Shown here: piece after piece, positions 10,993-22,528 of the stretch
How the letters are laid out: each line of letters opens with the position of its first letter
Numbering within the stretch: the first letter of the stretch is position 1
Assembly (NCBI GenBank): GCA_015039465.1
Contig: MU130497.1
Coordinates: forward strand, 657,302-720,068
Direction: 5' to 3'
Source of the DNA: Phlegmacium glaucopus
Taxonomy: Eukaryota > Basidiomycota > Agaricomycetes > Agaricales > Cortinariaceae
DNA length: 62,767 nucleotides
Program-made: the position numbers and the translations under genes
Notes under the pieces: model-generated
Seen by the model: the letters and a program-made list of their open reading frames with translations, nothing else
What the model was told of the DNA's origin: nothing
The model's database searches: none

Positions 10993-13900
10993 TACAACAG
11001 AAGCACATAACCAACAGAAGCTTAAAATTTGGCAGCAGAATATCAACTGGTCTTTGGAAGGGCAAATTGATCTTCTTCAATTGTTGAAAGACAATAATTA
11101 CGACATGGTGGCGTTACAAGAACCACACATTGACTTCCTGGGAAGAACACGAGCTAATCCACATTGGATAGTGATATATCCCAAAAAACATCTAGAAAAC
11201 CCCAGCAAAACCAGATCCATTATATTAATCAATTGTAAAATGTCCACAAATAACTGGACCGACATACCACTGGATTTGATGGATGTAACTGGGGTGCGGT
11301 TGCATGGGGAATTTGGGAGTATATGCATAATCAATGTGTATAATGACTGTGAACATAACAGGAGTCTAGATGTAGTGAAGGAGTTTATGAGAGAGAGATG
11401 GAGAAATAGGGGGAGACGAGAGGAAGAGGGGATGGAGCATTACCTATGGCTGGGAGATTTCAACTGACATCACCCAATATGGGATGAAGAAAGGAATGTG
11501 CACCTTTTCACAAGAGCAGCACTAGAGGCTATGCAACCTTTGCTCGAGTTGATCAACAGATACGACATGAGAATGATGCTTCCTAAAGACATACCAACAC
11601 TAGAAGCATGCACAATGAAGAACTACACACAAGTAGATAACATTTTCAGTTCAGAAGCACTGAGTGAAGTGTTCATATTCTGTAACACCAAACCGCAGAC
11701 CACAAAAAACGGATCATATGCCAATAATAAGTTACTTAGAAATTGAACCAAAACAAACATACCATGTCAACAAATACAACTATAAAATGACAGATTGGGG
11801 GGAGTTTCGGACAACATTGGAAAGAGGGTTGGGCATAGCAGGAGAGCCAGAGGAATTAACTTCAATCGAAGATATGCAGGAGAAGCTAGCACAACTGGAT
11901 ACAATAATCAAGGAGGCAATCCAGGAGCATGTCCCAATGACCAGGCTAAGCCCATACTCGAAAAGGTGGTGGACAAAGGAGTTAGCGGGGTTGAAAAAGG
12001 AGAAGGAAAAGTGGGCAAGAAAGTCATATGGGAGAAGAGTGATAGATGAGGACCCAGTACATGAATCATACAGAGAAGCAAGAATCAACTACTCACAGGT
12101 GATCAGAGATACAAAGGCAGAGCATTGGGCAGAATGGTTGGAATCATTAGATGAGGAGGGGATCTGGACAGCAAATAGAATGGTGTCAGGACCAGCAAAC
12201 GATGGTGGAAGGTGCAGAGTACCCACCCTGAAAATTAGGGATCCAATAACCAAGGAGGTAACTCAGGAAGCGTACTCCAATGAAGACAAAGGGAAAATGC
12301 TATACAAGCTATTCTTCCCAGTTCGAGTGGCGCCAGCCCCAGAAGCACCCACAGTACCATACCCACCAGAGAAATGGAAATACAAACCTACCACAGACGA
12401 GCAGATTCATTGAGCAATCAAGAAAATGAAGCCGTGGAAAGCAACTCAATCGGGCACTATACCTAATTCAGTTTTCATACAAGCAAGAGAATTGATGGTA
12501 CCACACCTAGGACCAATCTTTAGAGCAACAGACACATTAAAGACATATCCCAGCGATTGGAAAATCACAGAGACACCAGTATGCAAAAAACCGGGTAAAC
12601 CAGACTATATGTTAGCCAATGCATGGAGACCCATTGTCCTCACTAACGGATATGCAAGACTATTGAACAGACGCAAAACAGAAGACCTGGTACTGATGTG
12701 CAAAAAAACTGGGATCCTACCGCACAATCATTTCGGGGGCAGGCCAGGTAGAGCCACAACTGACTCTATCCACTTGATGGTCAAAACAGTAAAGGATGCA
12801 TGGAGAAGAGGAGAGGTGGCATTGTTGCTGTGTTTAGACATCAAAAGTGCATTTCCAAGCACAGCAATAGACATCCTAAAACATGAAATGAGAATGAATG
12901 GGATACCAGCAGGACACGTGGAGTGGATAGAAAGAAGGTTGGAGGGAAGGCAGACAATGATGATATTCGACGATTTCATATCTGAACCATTCAACATTGA
13001 AGGAGGATTAGACCAAGGAGACACTCATTCATTAATCACGTGGATCATATACAATCTGTCAATCTTGAAGATATTCCAAAAAGACAGGAACGAGATGGGA
13101 CTGCTATATGTGGACAATACGGCAATCTTAGTGACAGGGGCTAACTTCGATGCAACACATGAGAAGCTAAAGAATGTAATGAATAGAGAAAATGGAGTTA
13201 TGGAGTGGGCCAACGCACACAATTGTTCCTTCAGAATAGACAAATTCCAACTGCTAGACCTGTCAAGACGAAGAATCAAGGACCCATTAAAACCAAGAAA
13301 AAGAATACCATTACCAATAAAAACACTAACTCTCAACGGGCAAAGAATCAAATCAGTTACAGCAGTCAAATTTCTAGGGCTTCATATAGACAGAGAGTTG
13401 AGATAGAAGGAGCAATTCGCAGCAGTGTTAGGAAAAGGAAGGGAATGGTTAAGGCAGTGTGCAAGGTTGGTGAGACCAATGAGGGGCATATCAGGGAGGC
13501 ACATGAGGAGGCTGTATTTATTGGTGGTGCAACTAAGAATGTTATATGGAGCAGACGTCTTCCTAGGCCCCGCGTTGTGATTGGATTCGTTCAAAACAAA
13601 AAAGGTTGCAGAGCTGCACTAAACAAACTAGCGTCAGTACAAAGAAGCACAGCATTAATGATAGTTGGAGGGCTTCGAACATCACCAACAGACCTATTGG
13701 ATGTACATGCAGACTTGCTACCCTTCCACTTGATGGTGGATAAAGCACAATTTCAGGCAGCGCTACGACTAGCTACGCTACCCAGCACGCATCCACTAAG
13801 CAAACCAGTTAGTCAAGCAGCCCGGTGATTCATCAAAAAACACCACACACCTCTGCACGAAGTGATGTACAGATTCAAACTAAAGCCAGAGTTAATGCAA

Positions 13901-14937
13901 AAGATTGCAGCCATGAGGCAAGGACCAAAATGGAAACCCGCAATGGCGATAAGGATAGCGGACAATAAGGATATAGCAAAAGAAGAAGACAGAACAGACA
14001 TAGCCAGGATCAAAGTGTACTCAGATGGATCTGGATTAGAGGGGCAAGTGGGGGTGGCAGCGGTTTTATATCACGATGGAATATTAAGAAGCAGCAGGAG
14101 ATTGAAGTTAGGATCTCTGAAACATCACACTGTATTCAAAGGAGAGGGGGTAGGAATGATATTGAGGTTGGAGTTGATAAGGGAAGAACAGAGAGTTTCA
14201 GGAAGAGTACCGATGGGAGTCGACAACACAGCAGCGATTATCACAATGCAAGCAATCAAGCCATCACCAAGTCATCACATATGGGACCTTTTTCATCGAA
14301 GATTGAATATGGTTGCCAACAGACACAAAGACATGAACTTACTGGTGAGATGGACGCCTGGGCATGTAGACATTGAAGGAAATGAGGAAGCAGACAGAGC
14401 AGCGAAGGCAGCAATCACAATCGGATCCAGTCCAAACAACAAACTCCCAGCCCCCCAAGAAAAACTTTACCACGCAGTAAATCCGCAGTCCGACAAGCTT
14501 ATCATGCCAAGATCAAATGCAAGGCTGCACAACTATGGTCCAAATCGCCAAGATTTACCAGAATGAATTGTTTAGATCCTAACTTAACATACAACAAGTT
14601 TGCCAAGCATACATGCAACTTGCACCAGCAGCAGGCTAGCCTATTATTTCAACTGTGATCAGGTCACATAGCGCTAAATGTCCATCTACATCGGATATGA
14701 AAAACAGATTTGCCAATCTGCTCAAGATGCCACAGACACAACAAAATGGTATTACACTACCTGATACAATGTCCAGTGCATGCCAATGCTAGACGCACAC
14801 TACTACAAGCAGCAGGTTGAGACACAAGAGACATTGCCAAGTTATTGACTGTGCCTACCCTATTCCTGCATTTATTTCGATTCATCAGTCAAACTGGAAG
14901 ATTCAGAACTGCACAAGAAGAACTCACAGAGGATTAG
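10985..14937 (+). pseudogene. LINE ORF2: APE endonuclease, reverse transcriptase, RNase H
   Basis: The likely start is ATG 10985, eight bases upstream of the ORF1 stop. Endonuclease: KIWQQNIN, VALQEPHID, GDFN-stop-HHP (11455-11475), TDHMPI (about 11710, after a frameshift near 11690). RT from about 12550: HFGGRPGRATTDS, LCLDIKSAFPS, EGGLDQGD and LLYVDNTAIL, where YVDN replaces the catalytic YxDD. RNase H from about 14008: VYSDGSG, VDNTAA, WTPGHVDIEGNEEAD. The C-terminal tail runs to TAG 14935. In-frame TGA at 11465, 12411 and 13826 and TAG at 13404, plus a frameshift between about 13540 and 13600, prevent function. Confidence 0.8.
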
Positions 14938-15184
14938 AGTCATGAAAATATGCATACTCACACCATCATAATCTACACTACAACATTACGGATATACATA
15001 CACTATTTCATGCAGATACACCGCTATGAGCCATGCAACACATAGCACATAGCTTATGATTAGCTTACACACAGTATAGGAATGAAGTACAAATGATTAG
15101 TTACAATGTAGTTTATGTCTACCATATGGCTTGCCACAAAGGACAATAAACATTGATTCAAAAAAAAAATATAAAAAAAATAGC

Positions 15185-15197
15185 ATTAAAAAAACTG
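15185..15197. repeat. Right target-site duplication of the LINE
   Basis: ATTAAAAAAACTG repeats 8881-8893 (ATTAAATAAACTG) with one mismatch. Downstream sequence continues as the unit boundary (TCAGGTTTCC), as at 38237 of the uninterrupted copy. Confidence 0.8.
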
Positions 15198-15432
15198 TCA
15201 GGTTTCCTTGTGACCTATACTTTACATTCAATATCTGTTACTTTAATAGGGTCTGTGCAAACTTTGAGTGTGTTGAATGAAGGAAGGAAGCAATTGACAT
15301 TTGATTGTCATCATTTATGGGATTAAAGAAAATCAGCCATTTCTGTGGACAATTGTGGTTGTCAATACTCTCTGGTATCTAGACTGGGGTAAAAATATAG
15401 CTCATTTTAAGCCTCCCAGCTAGGTGTTACTG

Positions 15433-15917
15433 GAGGTCTTTACTCTCCCCCACACATTCTGAGCAGAATCTACTCGGATCCAAGCATATTCCGAGCAGAT
15501 CTGAGCAGATCCGAGCACTTTTTGAGTGTATTCCGAGCGGAATTTGCTTGGACCCACTCAGATCCACTTGGATCTGCTCGGACTGTTAGGAATGGAACCT
15601 ATATATCTCCCTAACCTTAACAAAGCCCTAACAAAGCCCTAACAAAACCTTAACAAAACCTTAACAAATTATATACCTCCCTAACCTTAACAGAACCTTA
15701 ACAAAAACCTTAACAAAAACCTTAATAAAACCTTAACAGAAGTATTTTCCCAATAAATTTGTGTCTTATTTGCTTGGATCAACTTGGAATTGCTTGGAAT
15801 CTGCTTGGAATCTGCTTGGAATCTGCTTGGACTCTGCTTGGATCCAACCATTCTGCTCGGAATCTGCTTGGATCTGCTTGGATCTGAGCGGAATGTGTGG
15901 GGGAGGGTAAAGTACTG
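15433..15917. mobile_element. 485-bp TIR element with 11-bp iterons
   Basis: Left end GAGGTCTTTACTCTCCCCC, right end the inverse of CAGTACTTTACCCTCCCCC. It is flanked by GTGTTACTG at 15424-15432 and 15918-15926 (9 bp; identity extends one base each side). The empty site is at about 38459-38475. Both subterminal regions are arrays of GGAATCTGCTT-type 11-mers (or their inverse GAGCAGATCC-like form), and the centre (about 15608-15745) is an array of CCTTAACAAAA-type 11-mers. No coding capacity. Non-autonomous DNA transposon; superfamily uncertain (9-bp duplication suggests Mutator-like; KDZ/Zisupton or hAT cannot be excluded). Confidence 0.75.
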
Positions 15918-15926
15918 GTGTTACTG

Positions 15927-16398
15927 GTAATTTACAGTATCTCCACAAACATCATTTTGGCAATGTTGCAACAACAAGAGGGAAAGAAACAGGGGAGAAT
16001 TGATATTTATAAATATGTTATTTTTATCCTTTCACCTTATTGTGACCAAACCAAATGGTTGGCATCCATCACACTTTGAGGGGTCTGAAGTGACAACTTA
16101 CAAGTAACACTGTAACCATAATATGACACTACAATGACAATTTATTTCACTTTGCAGCACATAACCAATTGGCAATTAGAGGCATGTCCAAGCATGATTA
16201 AGTAGGTCATGGCCTGAATGTTTATTGCACCTTGAGATATTAATTTTTAGTTTTGACTTGAATGGTAGCATTGGAAGGGAGAGTATGTTCTGTTTGTATT
16301 AGAAGTGTGTGTTTCTTTCATTTTCTGTGTTCAAAATTGAAATTGAAGATAAATGATATAGAGTACAAATACTTGTATACTTTGATGATTGGGCCACT
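15927..16398. other. NLR copy 2 3' flank, no gene seen
   Basis: Non-coding, closely matched by 38468-38944 downstream of NLR copy 3. Expected to hold the NLR 3' UTR. No other feature recognised. Confidence 0.5.
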
Positions 16399-17358
16399 TC
16401 AGTCTCTTCCTATTCTCTTCTTTATATTGATGACTTCAAGCTTCAGCTGCTCTGCCTCATTCTGCCTGCCCTGAAGATGGTATGTGCTTGCTAGATTTGC
16501 CATACTGTGGAGGGTGTTTGGATGTTCTGCACCAAGCAGCTTCTTTCTCATGTCCATAACTTGAACATCCAGTTGCTCTGCCTCATTCCATCTTCCCTGA
16601 TTGCAGTATGTGCTTGCTAGATTTCCCATACTGGTGAGGGTGTCTGGATGTTCTGGACCAAGCAGCTTCTGTCTCATGTCCATAACTTGAACCTCCAGTT
16701 GCTCTGCCTCATTCCATCTTCCCTGATTGCAGTATGTGCTTGCTAGCTTTCCAATACTGTTGAGGGTGCTTGGATGTTCTGCACCAAGCACCTTCTTTCT
16801 CATGTCCATAACTTGAACCTGCAGTTGCTCTGCCTCATTCCATCTTCCCTGCTTCCTGTATGTGCTTGCTAGATTTCCCATACTGTTGAGGGTGTCTGGA
16901 TGTTCTGCACCAAGCAGCTTCTTTCTCATGTCCATAACTTGAACCTCCAGTTGCTCTGCCTCATTCCACCTTCCCTGATTCCTGTATGTGCTTGCTAGAT
17001 TTGCCATACTGTTGAGGGTGTCTGGATGTTCTGCACCAAGCAGCTTCTTTCTCATGTCCATAACTTGAACCTCCAGCTGCTCTGCCTCATTCCATCTTCC
17101 CTGATTCCTGTATGTGCTTGCTAGATTTCCCATACTGGTGAGGGTGTCTGGATGTTCTGCACCAAGCAGCTTCTTCCTCATGTCCATAACTTGAACCTCC
17201 AGCTGCTCTGCCTCATTCCACCTTCCCTGATTCCTGTATGTGCTTGCTAGATTTCCCATACTGCTGAGGGTGTCTGGATGTTCTGCACCAAGCACCTTCT
17301 TTCTCATGTCCATAACTTGAACCTCCAGCTGCTCCGCATTGTCCCAGTCTCCATTCTC
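16399..17358 (-). repeat. TPR array, copy 2: seven 42-aa repeats plus a partial one
   Basis: 126-bp coding repeats of the type WNEAEQLEVQVMDMRKKLLG-AEHPDTLxSMxNLASTYxxQGR (kinesin-light-chain-like TPR). The first begins GDWDNAEQ and the eighth is a partial C-terminal unit (QNEAEQLKLEV). Repeats are nearly identical, with changes concentrated at the residues after TL, before NL, and at TYxxQ. Copy 3 has eight full units. Confidence 0.9.
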
Positions 17359-19517
17359 CCACATTACTAGTGCAAAATTGGTCCATTTATCATCATAGTA
17401 CTGCTTGATAAGTCTTATCTCCCTTCCATGTAATTCATTTGCCTTGATATGTGGGAAAATCAACCGTCGCAGTGCATAATCCTGACTCTCAAATCTCCAT
17501 GGAATTGCACAGGACAAGTATTATGCTTCCCATCTCACACATTCTTTGCTGCTCAGACTTTAACATTCTCTCCCTACTCCAGTAGTGCACCAGAGGATGA
17601 ACAGATAACATTTTAGATGATTGTCCTCTTTTTATCAGGGAGAAAGAGAGAAGGACACTAACTCCTTGTCCAAAGATGAAGTCATCCCAGTGACCATCAT
17701 TGTCCAAGCTAAGCAGAGTATGATCCAGTAAAGTGACTGCCTGAGGTAACCTTTCAGCTCTGCCACTGTCAACAACATGTTTCATGCTCTCCTCAGCAGC
17801 AGATTGGAATATCTCTTTAGAAATATTGCTATGATGATAGAAAGCACATATTTGAAGAATTAGGATTGCAGCCTGTGCTGCTTGTGCATCTCCAGCCGTG
17901 GAATGTCCACTGGCCCTCCTTTCTATTTCTTTGAAAGATAGCTCCCAAGTCCCATACACTGTTTTATTATACTTTGATGCCCCTGTGAATGTAGCATCTG
18001 ACATAAGAGCATGACGATGTGCTGAGAATTGCCTCAGATATTTATCAATATCACATCTCCCAGCCTCAATGTAGGCCCCAGCATGATTAACAGCAAGAGG
18101 AATGCACCCAAGTTCAGTCACAATCTTTTTAGCAGCTTGTAGATGCTCAGGCAATGGTGCCAAACAGCTAGCCTTTAGAAGTAGGGCTATAGCATCTGAC
18201 TCCTCCATTTCATGGATCTCAATTTTGTTCTCAAATGATACAATCCTTCCCATGGATTGATTTCTGCTAGTAATCAGAATATTGCCTCTGTTACCTGGAG
18301 GAATGAACTTGTCCACCATCTCTGGAGGAGGATCATCAGCATTGTCAAATACCATCAACCATTCTTCTTGGAGAGAAGATATCCACTGGAGGACAGACTC
18401 AACTGACCCATCCACCCCAGGATCTTGTGCAGCAGAAAGAGTAGATATGCCATTGAGAGACATTTTCATGCTCTCCTGAGATGAGGCATCAATCCAGAAC
18501 ACATGTGAAAAACTAACAAGAAATGAATTTAATGTTGTGAATGGCAAATTAAGAACCCCTTACTGGTCAGACATTTCTTCTATGAACTTGAGAGAAATCT
18601 GGGTCTTTCCAATCCCTCCCAATCCCCAGAGGAGACATGAGCACCTAGACATCAGTCTACTAGTACTATGATGAGTAAAAATCTTTTGAAGTTTATCGAG
18701 TACATCTTGCCGTCCAGTAAAGATTGGACTGGAGTTGGGTTTTTGAGTCACATGGACATTTATCTGCCTTTCACCACTATTGGCAGGCAGACTAATGTTC
18801 TGTATGTACAATTATTGCTGGATTATACCCACAACCTACGAGAAAGACTCACGAAAGTGCCGCCAGTGATGAGGACATTCTGGGCATTCGCAAAGACACC
18901 CAAGACAGATTGTTGAGCCTGCTGATCATTAGCGAAAGCCGAGAACGCCTGGCGTAAGCAACTCACAGAGGGATTTTGTTCGGATTCAGTGGATCTCAAG
19001 TTAGCTTGCATCACGGCATCAGACGAGGAGGGCGAATTTCCTTCTGGACGGGCTACAGGTGTAACCGCCAAAGGGGAAACCGAAGTGGAGACTTGAAGTT
19101 CATGCGTAGTCTGATCGACGATGACGATTGAGCAATTATGGATGTGATGGGGTAAGTTGAACACTCACATGAACGCCAGTGTCTGGAACGTTTACAGGAG
19201 CAAGATCATTCAGTACCAGAGCAGAAGCCGAAGTAGAGACTGGGAAGTCATGAGCAGTCTGATGGATGACGATGATTAAATATCTGAGGATAGGATGGGC
19301 GAAGTTGAACGCTCACAGTAACGCCAGCGACTTGAATAACTTGTGCGCTTGCAGCAGCAGCGCTGGCGGCAACGGATTGCATGGAGTCAACAGTGCTCGT
19401 TACGATTGTCGATGTCGAAGTTGCGGGTATAGGGGTTGAACCCAGAGCATCGTCGATGGTCAGAGATGAAGATTTTGGTTTCTTGGGCTTGACGAATTTG
19501 TTGAAAATGCGCTTCAT
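16399..19517 (-). pseudogene. NB-ARC-TPR NLR, copy 2, single frameshift
   Basis: Exons: 19317-19517, 19169-19258, 18853-19110, 18564-18799 and 18512-16399, with introns of about 50-60 nt. Motifs: GLGGIGKTQ, WLMVFDNADD, ILITSRNQSMG, LGCIPLAVNHAGAY, SVHPLVHYWSRERM. One extra T at about 17519, absent from copies 1 and 3, shifts the frame between the NB-ARC/helical part (ends IILVLCNSMEI-stop) and the TPR array, which is open in the other frame (17517-16399). Ignoring that base the gene would code 965 aa with seven full TPRs. A truncated NB-ARC protein lacking TPRs could still be made. The frameshift should be confirmed against reads. Confidence 0.85.
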
Positions 19518-19689
19518 ATTGTTGAATAGTGAGTGGTGAGTGGTGAGTACTTGAGTGGTGAATGTGGTCGATAAGAAAGAAGCGCTCGATTACATAACCA
19601 GAGTTCCGTCTCAGCTAAGCAATGGTTACCGTAGTACAAATCGACTTGTAAACTTGCTCGCGTCATTTCTCTCATTTATCCATGATCAT

Positions 19690-21060
19690 ATGGAGTCCAG
19701 AGGCAATATATAGTCCAGCACTTACATCACCTATTCTGGCTGGCAGTGCTTGGCAAATCTTCTATCTAGTGCTTCCTCCTCATCTGTTAATGCGACAACA
19801 TCATGATCACCAGTCAGAGTGCCTTGGCCATCGGACGAAACTCGAGTTTTTCGCCTCTCCACCTCCGAGTGAAAACCTCTCTCATGGTCCCTCACTTCTC
19901 CCAGTGGTACGTAAATTAATTAAAATTTGATCCTTGACTGACTAACTCTATTAAATTCGCAGCTTGCACGCGATGATCAAGAACTCCAAGAACTATGCGC
20001 AACGGCCCGCGTTCTAGAAGCCCGACCAGTAGACTAGGCGAAACTCGTGCGAGACCTCGAAGAACGTCACGCTGAATTCGAATTTTTCTTTCCCAAACTT
20101 CAAGCCAAACTCAGAAAACTCCAGGACGAGCTCACTGGCGCAAATCACAAATAACCAGATGCAACTATCACAACTCGCCGAAAACCGCCTTGTTGACGCA
20201 TAACAACAACTGGACATGTTAGATGAGGAAGTTGCGAGAGTTGCCTGGGAGAGGAGGGCAGAGGCGGTTGGCAGAGTTGAATGGAGAAATTGTCTCATGC
20301 GAGAAAGAGCATGGACGGTTCAAGGAGGCTCCCATGGTATAGCATTTCTCATACCGATCGTTATTCCACCGTCTAACATTCTTTGGTTGTCAGGTTGCGA
20401 GACACGACCCAAGAATCGGATCAAGAACATCGTGAATGGATATCCGGAATGGAAAAAGATGTTGTCACTGTTGAGAAACCTTGAACGTACGCCTTCCACC
20501 CCTCTCCTGATTCATTGAAGGTGTAAACTGATGGCTTGCGTCATCAAAAGCATCTTACGAAGAGACTCTTATTCACGACTTCTGAAATTGAATGACTGAA
20601 GGACTGACTGGATGGTGTACTTGGTTCCGAAGTTCATAGTCATACGATTGACATAATGCAACTTCAGCCTGGCAAGGTATATCTTCCATTCCTAGCCTCC
20701 CTATTGATTATTTATCATCCTTGCGTATAGAACGTGAATTAAGATTGAAGATCTTGAAACTCTCAAGGAACTCTCCGATGAGAACGATGTAGAAACAGAG
20801 AAACAACTCTACGAAAACCTTGGTATTCAGGACCAACTTTCGAAGAGTGAAGCTCTCGAGGAGTCTTTTATGTCAAGATTTGGACCACACTATCAACCAA
20901 TTCCCTCGTTATACAGTTACAGATGCACGTTCTCTTCTACTCAGCCGTTGTCAATGCTTCGGCGACATCTCAAACTGCTGCTATGATGTCCCTCGATCTC
21001 AACCTACAATTCGCCGCCATGAAGGATCTAGTGCCCGCGAAATATTGATGTTGAGCTGAG
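19690..21060 (+). pseudogene. Decayed coiled-coil protein gene, copy 2
   Basis: Same remnant as 2595-3990 and 42351-43740, with ATG at 19690, an early stop, the intron before CTTGCACGCG and the coiled-coil fragments (ELQELC, DLEERHAEFEF, LDEEVARVAWERRAEAVG). It shares most stops with copy 1, so copies 1 and 2 look more alike here than either does to copy 3. Confidence 0.55.
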
Positions 21061-21296
21061 CTTGGAGGCCAGGGAGTCAACTAGTCGTTATCTAGGTTTG
21101 TGTGCCTTCCTTTTTGTTGCTTTCCACATCCCGTATCCTGATGTCCTATCTGTAGATAGCGATGTCACATGTAGCTACCTATTCTTCGGCTACTTGGCAT
21201 CCAAAGCAGATTTGATTAGCCAACGTAGTAGCTCTGCATGTCTCCCTTTTGCGAGGTCTACATAGACTCGAACTAATCTACTTGGGTCGCCAAACA

Positions 21297-21640
21297 AGAT
21301 AGAATGGAATATGTTGAAAAAGACTAGCGGCCCGGGGATATGATAACGAACATGACGACTTTCCTTCTATACCGTGGATGGGCACGTCTGTCTGCCCTCC
21401 GAGCCTTAGGACCTGAATTTACGACAACATTCCCTCATCACATCCATCCTTGCCAATTATTGTCAGCTTCATTCGCGATAAGGAAGTAGGCAAGTTTGAG
21501 CGGGCAAAGAGGCTTGTCAACAATGGCTCGGGCGGACATGCGGATTTGCTAGGAAAGACTGTGTGGAGATTTTAGCGTTCCCCAAGGTGGCGGTAGCGGG
21601 AATACGGAGACTGAAGAATCTGGATGATATCCTGCTTCCG
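21297..21640 (+). pseudogene. Unrecognised gene remnant B, copy 2
   Basis: Counterpart of 4205-4570 with single-base differences (for example loss of one T in the GAATTTTACG run), placing MTTFLLYRGWARLSAL and KVAVAGIRRLKNLDDILLP in different frames. Function not recognised. Confidence 0.4.
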
Positions 21641-21803
21641 TTTCGATCGACAAGCCAAACATGACATGACAGAACATTTATCCACCACACAGACACGCAT
21701 ACAGCCTGTTATAATAATCCAATATCACTTGTACCGATCTCACACCACCTTCAATCCCTCTCAAGTTGTACCGAAGTTGTCCCGGACAACTTTTAAACGC
21801 GTC

Positions 21804-22010
21804 ATGAGTCTTACCAGTGAATCAATCACGTTCCATCCTGCAGATATCTGCATTGTCGAACCCATAGACGACCGCTTGACACGTTATGAAGACGAGAATG
21901 AGACTGTGTTTCTCGCCAGAGACCTAGTAGCTAGGATGTGGACGATGGCAAACCCATCTCGTGTGGGACAATCACGGCGAAACCAAATACAGCGGCTCCG
22001 ACAGCGATGA
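21804..22010 (+). CDS. Small hypothetical ORF (68 aa), copy 2
   Basis: ATG 21804 to TGA 22010. The copy-3 counterpart (44435-44662, 75 aa) shares TFHPADICIVEP, the TRYEDENETV-type stretch and the C-terminus GQSRRNQIQRLRQR. The two differ by indels that keep the frame (about 27 and 6 nt), which argues for past coding. No domain, signal peptide or membrane segment is evident. In copy 1 it is missing because of a deletion between direct repeats. It may be an exon of a larger lost gene. Confidence 0.4.
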   Translation: MSLTSESITFHPADICIVEPIDDRLTRYEDENETVFLARDLVARMWTMANPSRVGQSRRNQIQRLRQR

Positions 22011-22528
22011 TGTGATATTTTTCACGAGAGCAGAGTTCGCACTTATCATGATTTGTGTTCTTCATCTACCCCGCTTCGCTTCCTTGCTCTATCGCTTTTC
22101 CCCTCAGTCTTCCCCTTGGTATCTTTTTGCATGTGTACTTTTATCAACCACACGGACATGCACCCCCCCATTCACAGGCATATATTTTCCAGATATATCA
22201 ACATATTCTAATGATCATATATTTGCTCAAATATCACTTGTACCGATCTCATGCCCCCAGCGCGAATATTTCGGCCGTTGGAATAACTTTGAAACACACC
22301 ATCTTTTTATTCAGATGAGTCTTACCAATAGGGTTGTTCAGAATAGACCATTTGGGTTTCCATTTGAGATTCCATTTGAAAGTCGGCAGACGCGGCACGC
22401 TCAGTCCAACTTTGATTGCGAGCTTCATTTGAACCCAAATGAAAAGTTCGGCATAAGCGGCCGTCGGAGTTTTAACATAGCTGATAATCAATAATCATAG
22501 ATTTTACAGTACAATACGCTTTAAGTTT

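Larger units (their letters stand above)
8894..15184 (+). mobile_element. Non-LTR retrotransposon (Tad1-like LINE), full length but inactivated
   Basis: About 6.3 kb element with a 165-nt 5' leader, ORF1 (zinc-knuckle protein), ORF2 (APE endonuclease, RT, RNase H, C-terminal Cys/His motif), a ~250-nt 3' UTR and an A-rich tail (15161-15184). It is flanked by a 13-bp target duplication, ATTAAATAAACTG (8881-8893) and ATTAAAAAAACTG (15185-15197), one mismatch; the empty site is seen in the next unit at about 38224-38236. Domain order fits the Tad1 group common in fungi. At least nine nonsense codons and several frameshifts make it a fossil. Confidence 0.85.

Noticed and set aside
15608..15745. 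Telomere-like CCCTAA repeats
   Set aside because: The unit is an 11-mer (CCTTAACAAAA and variants), not a 6-mer, and it lies inside a TIR element.
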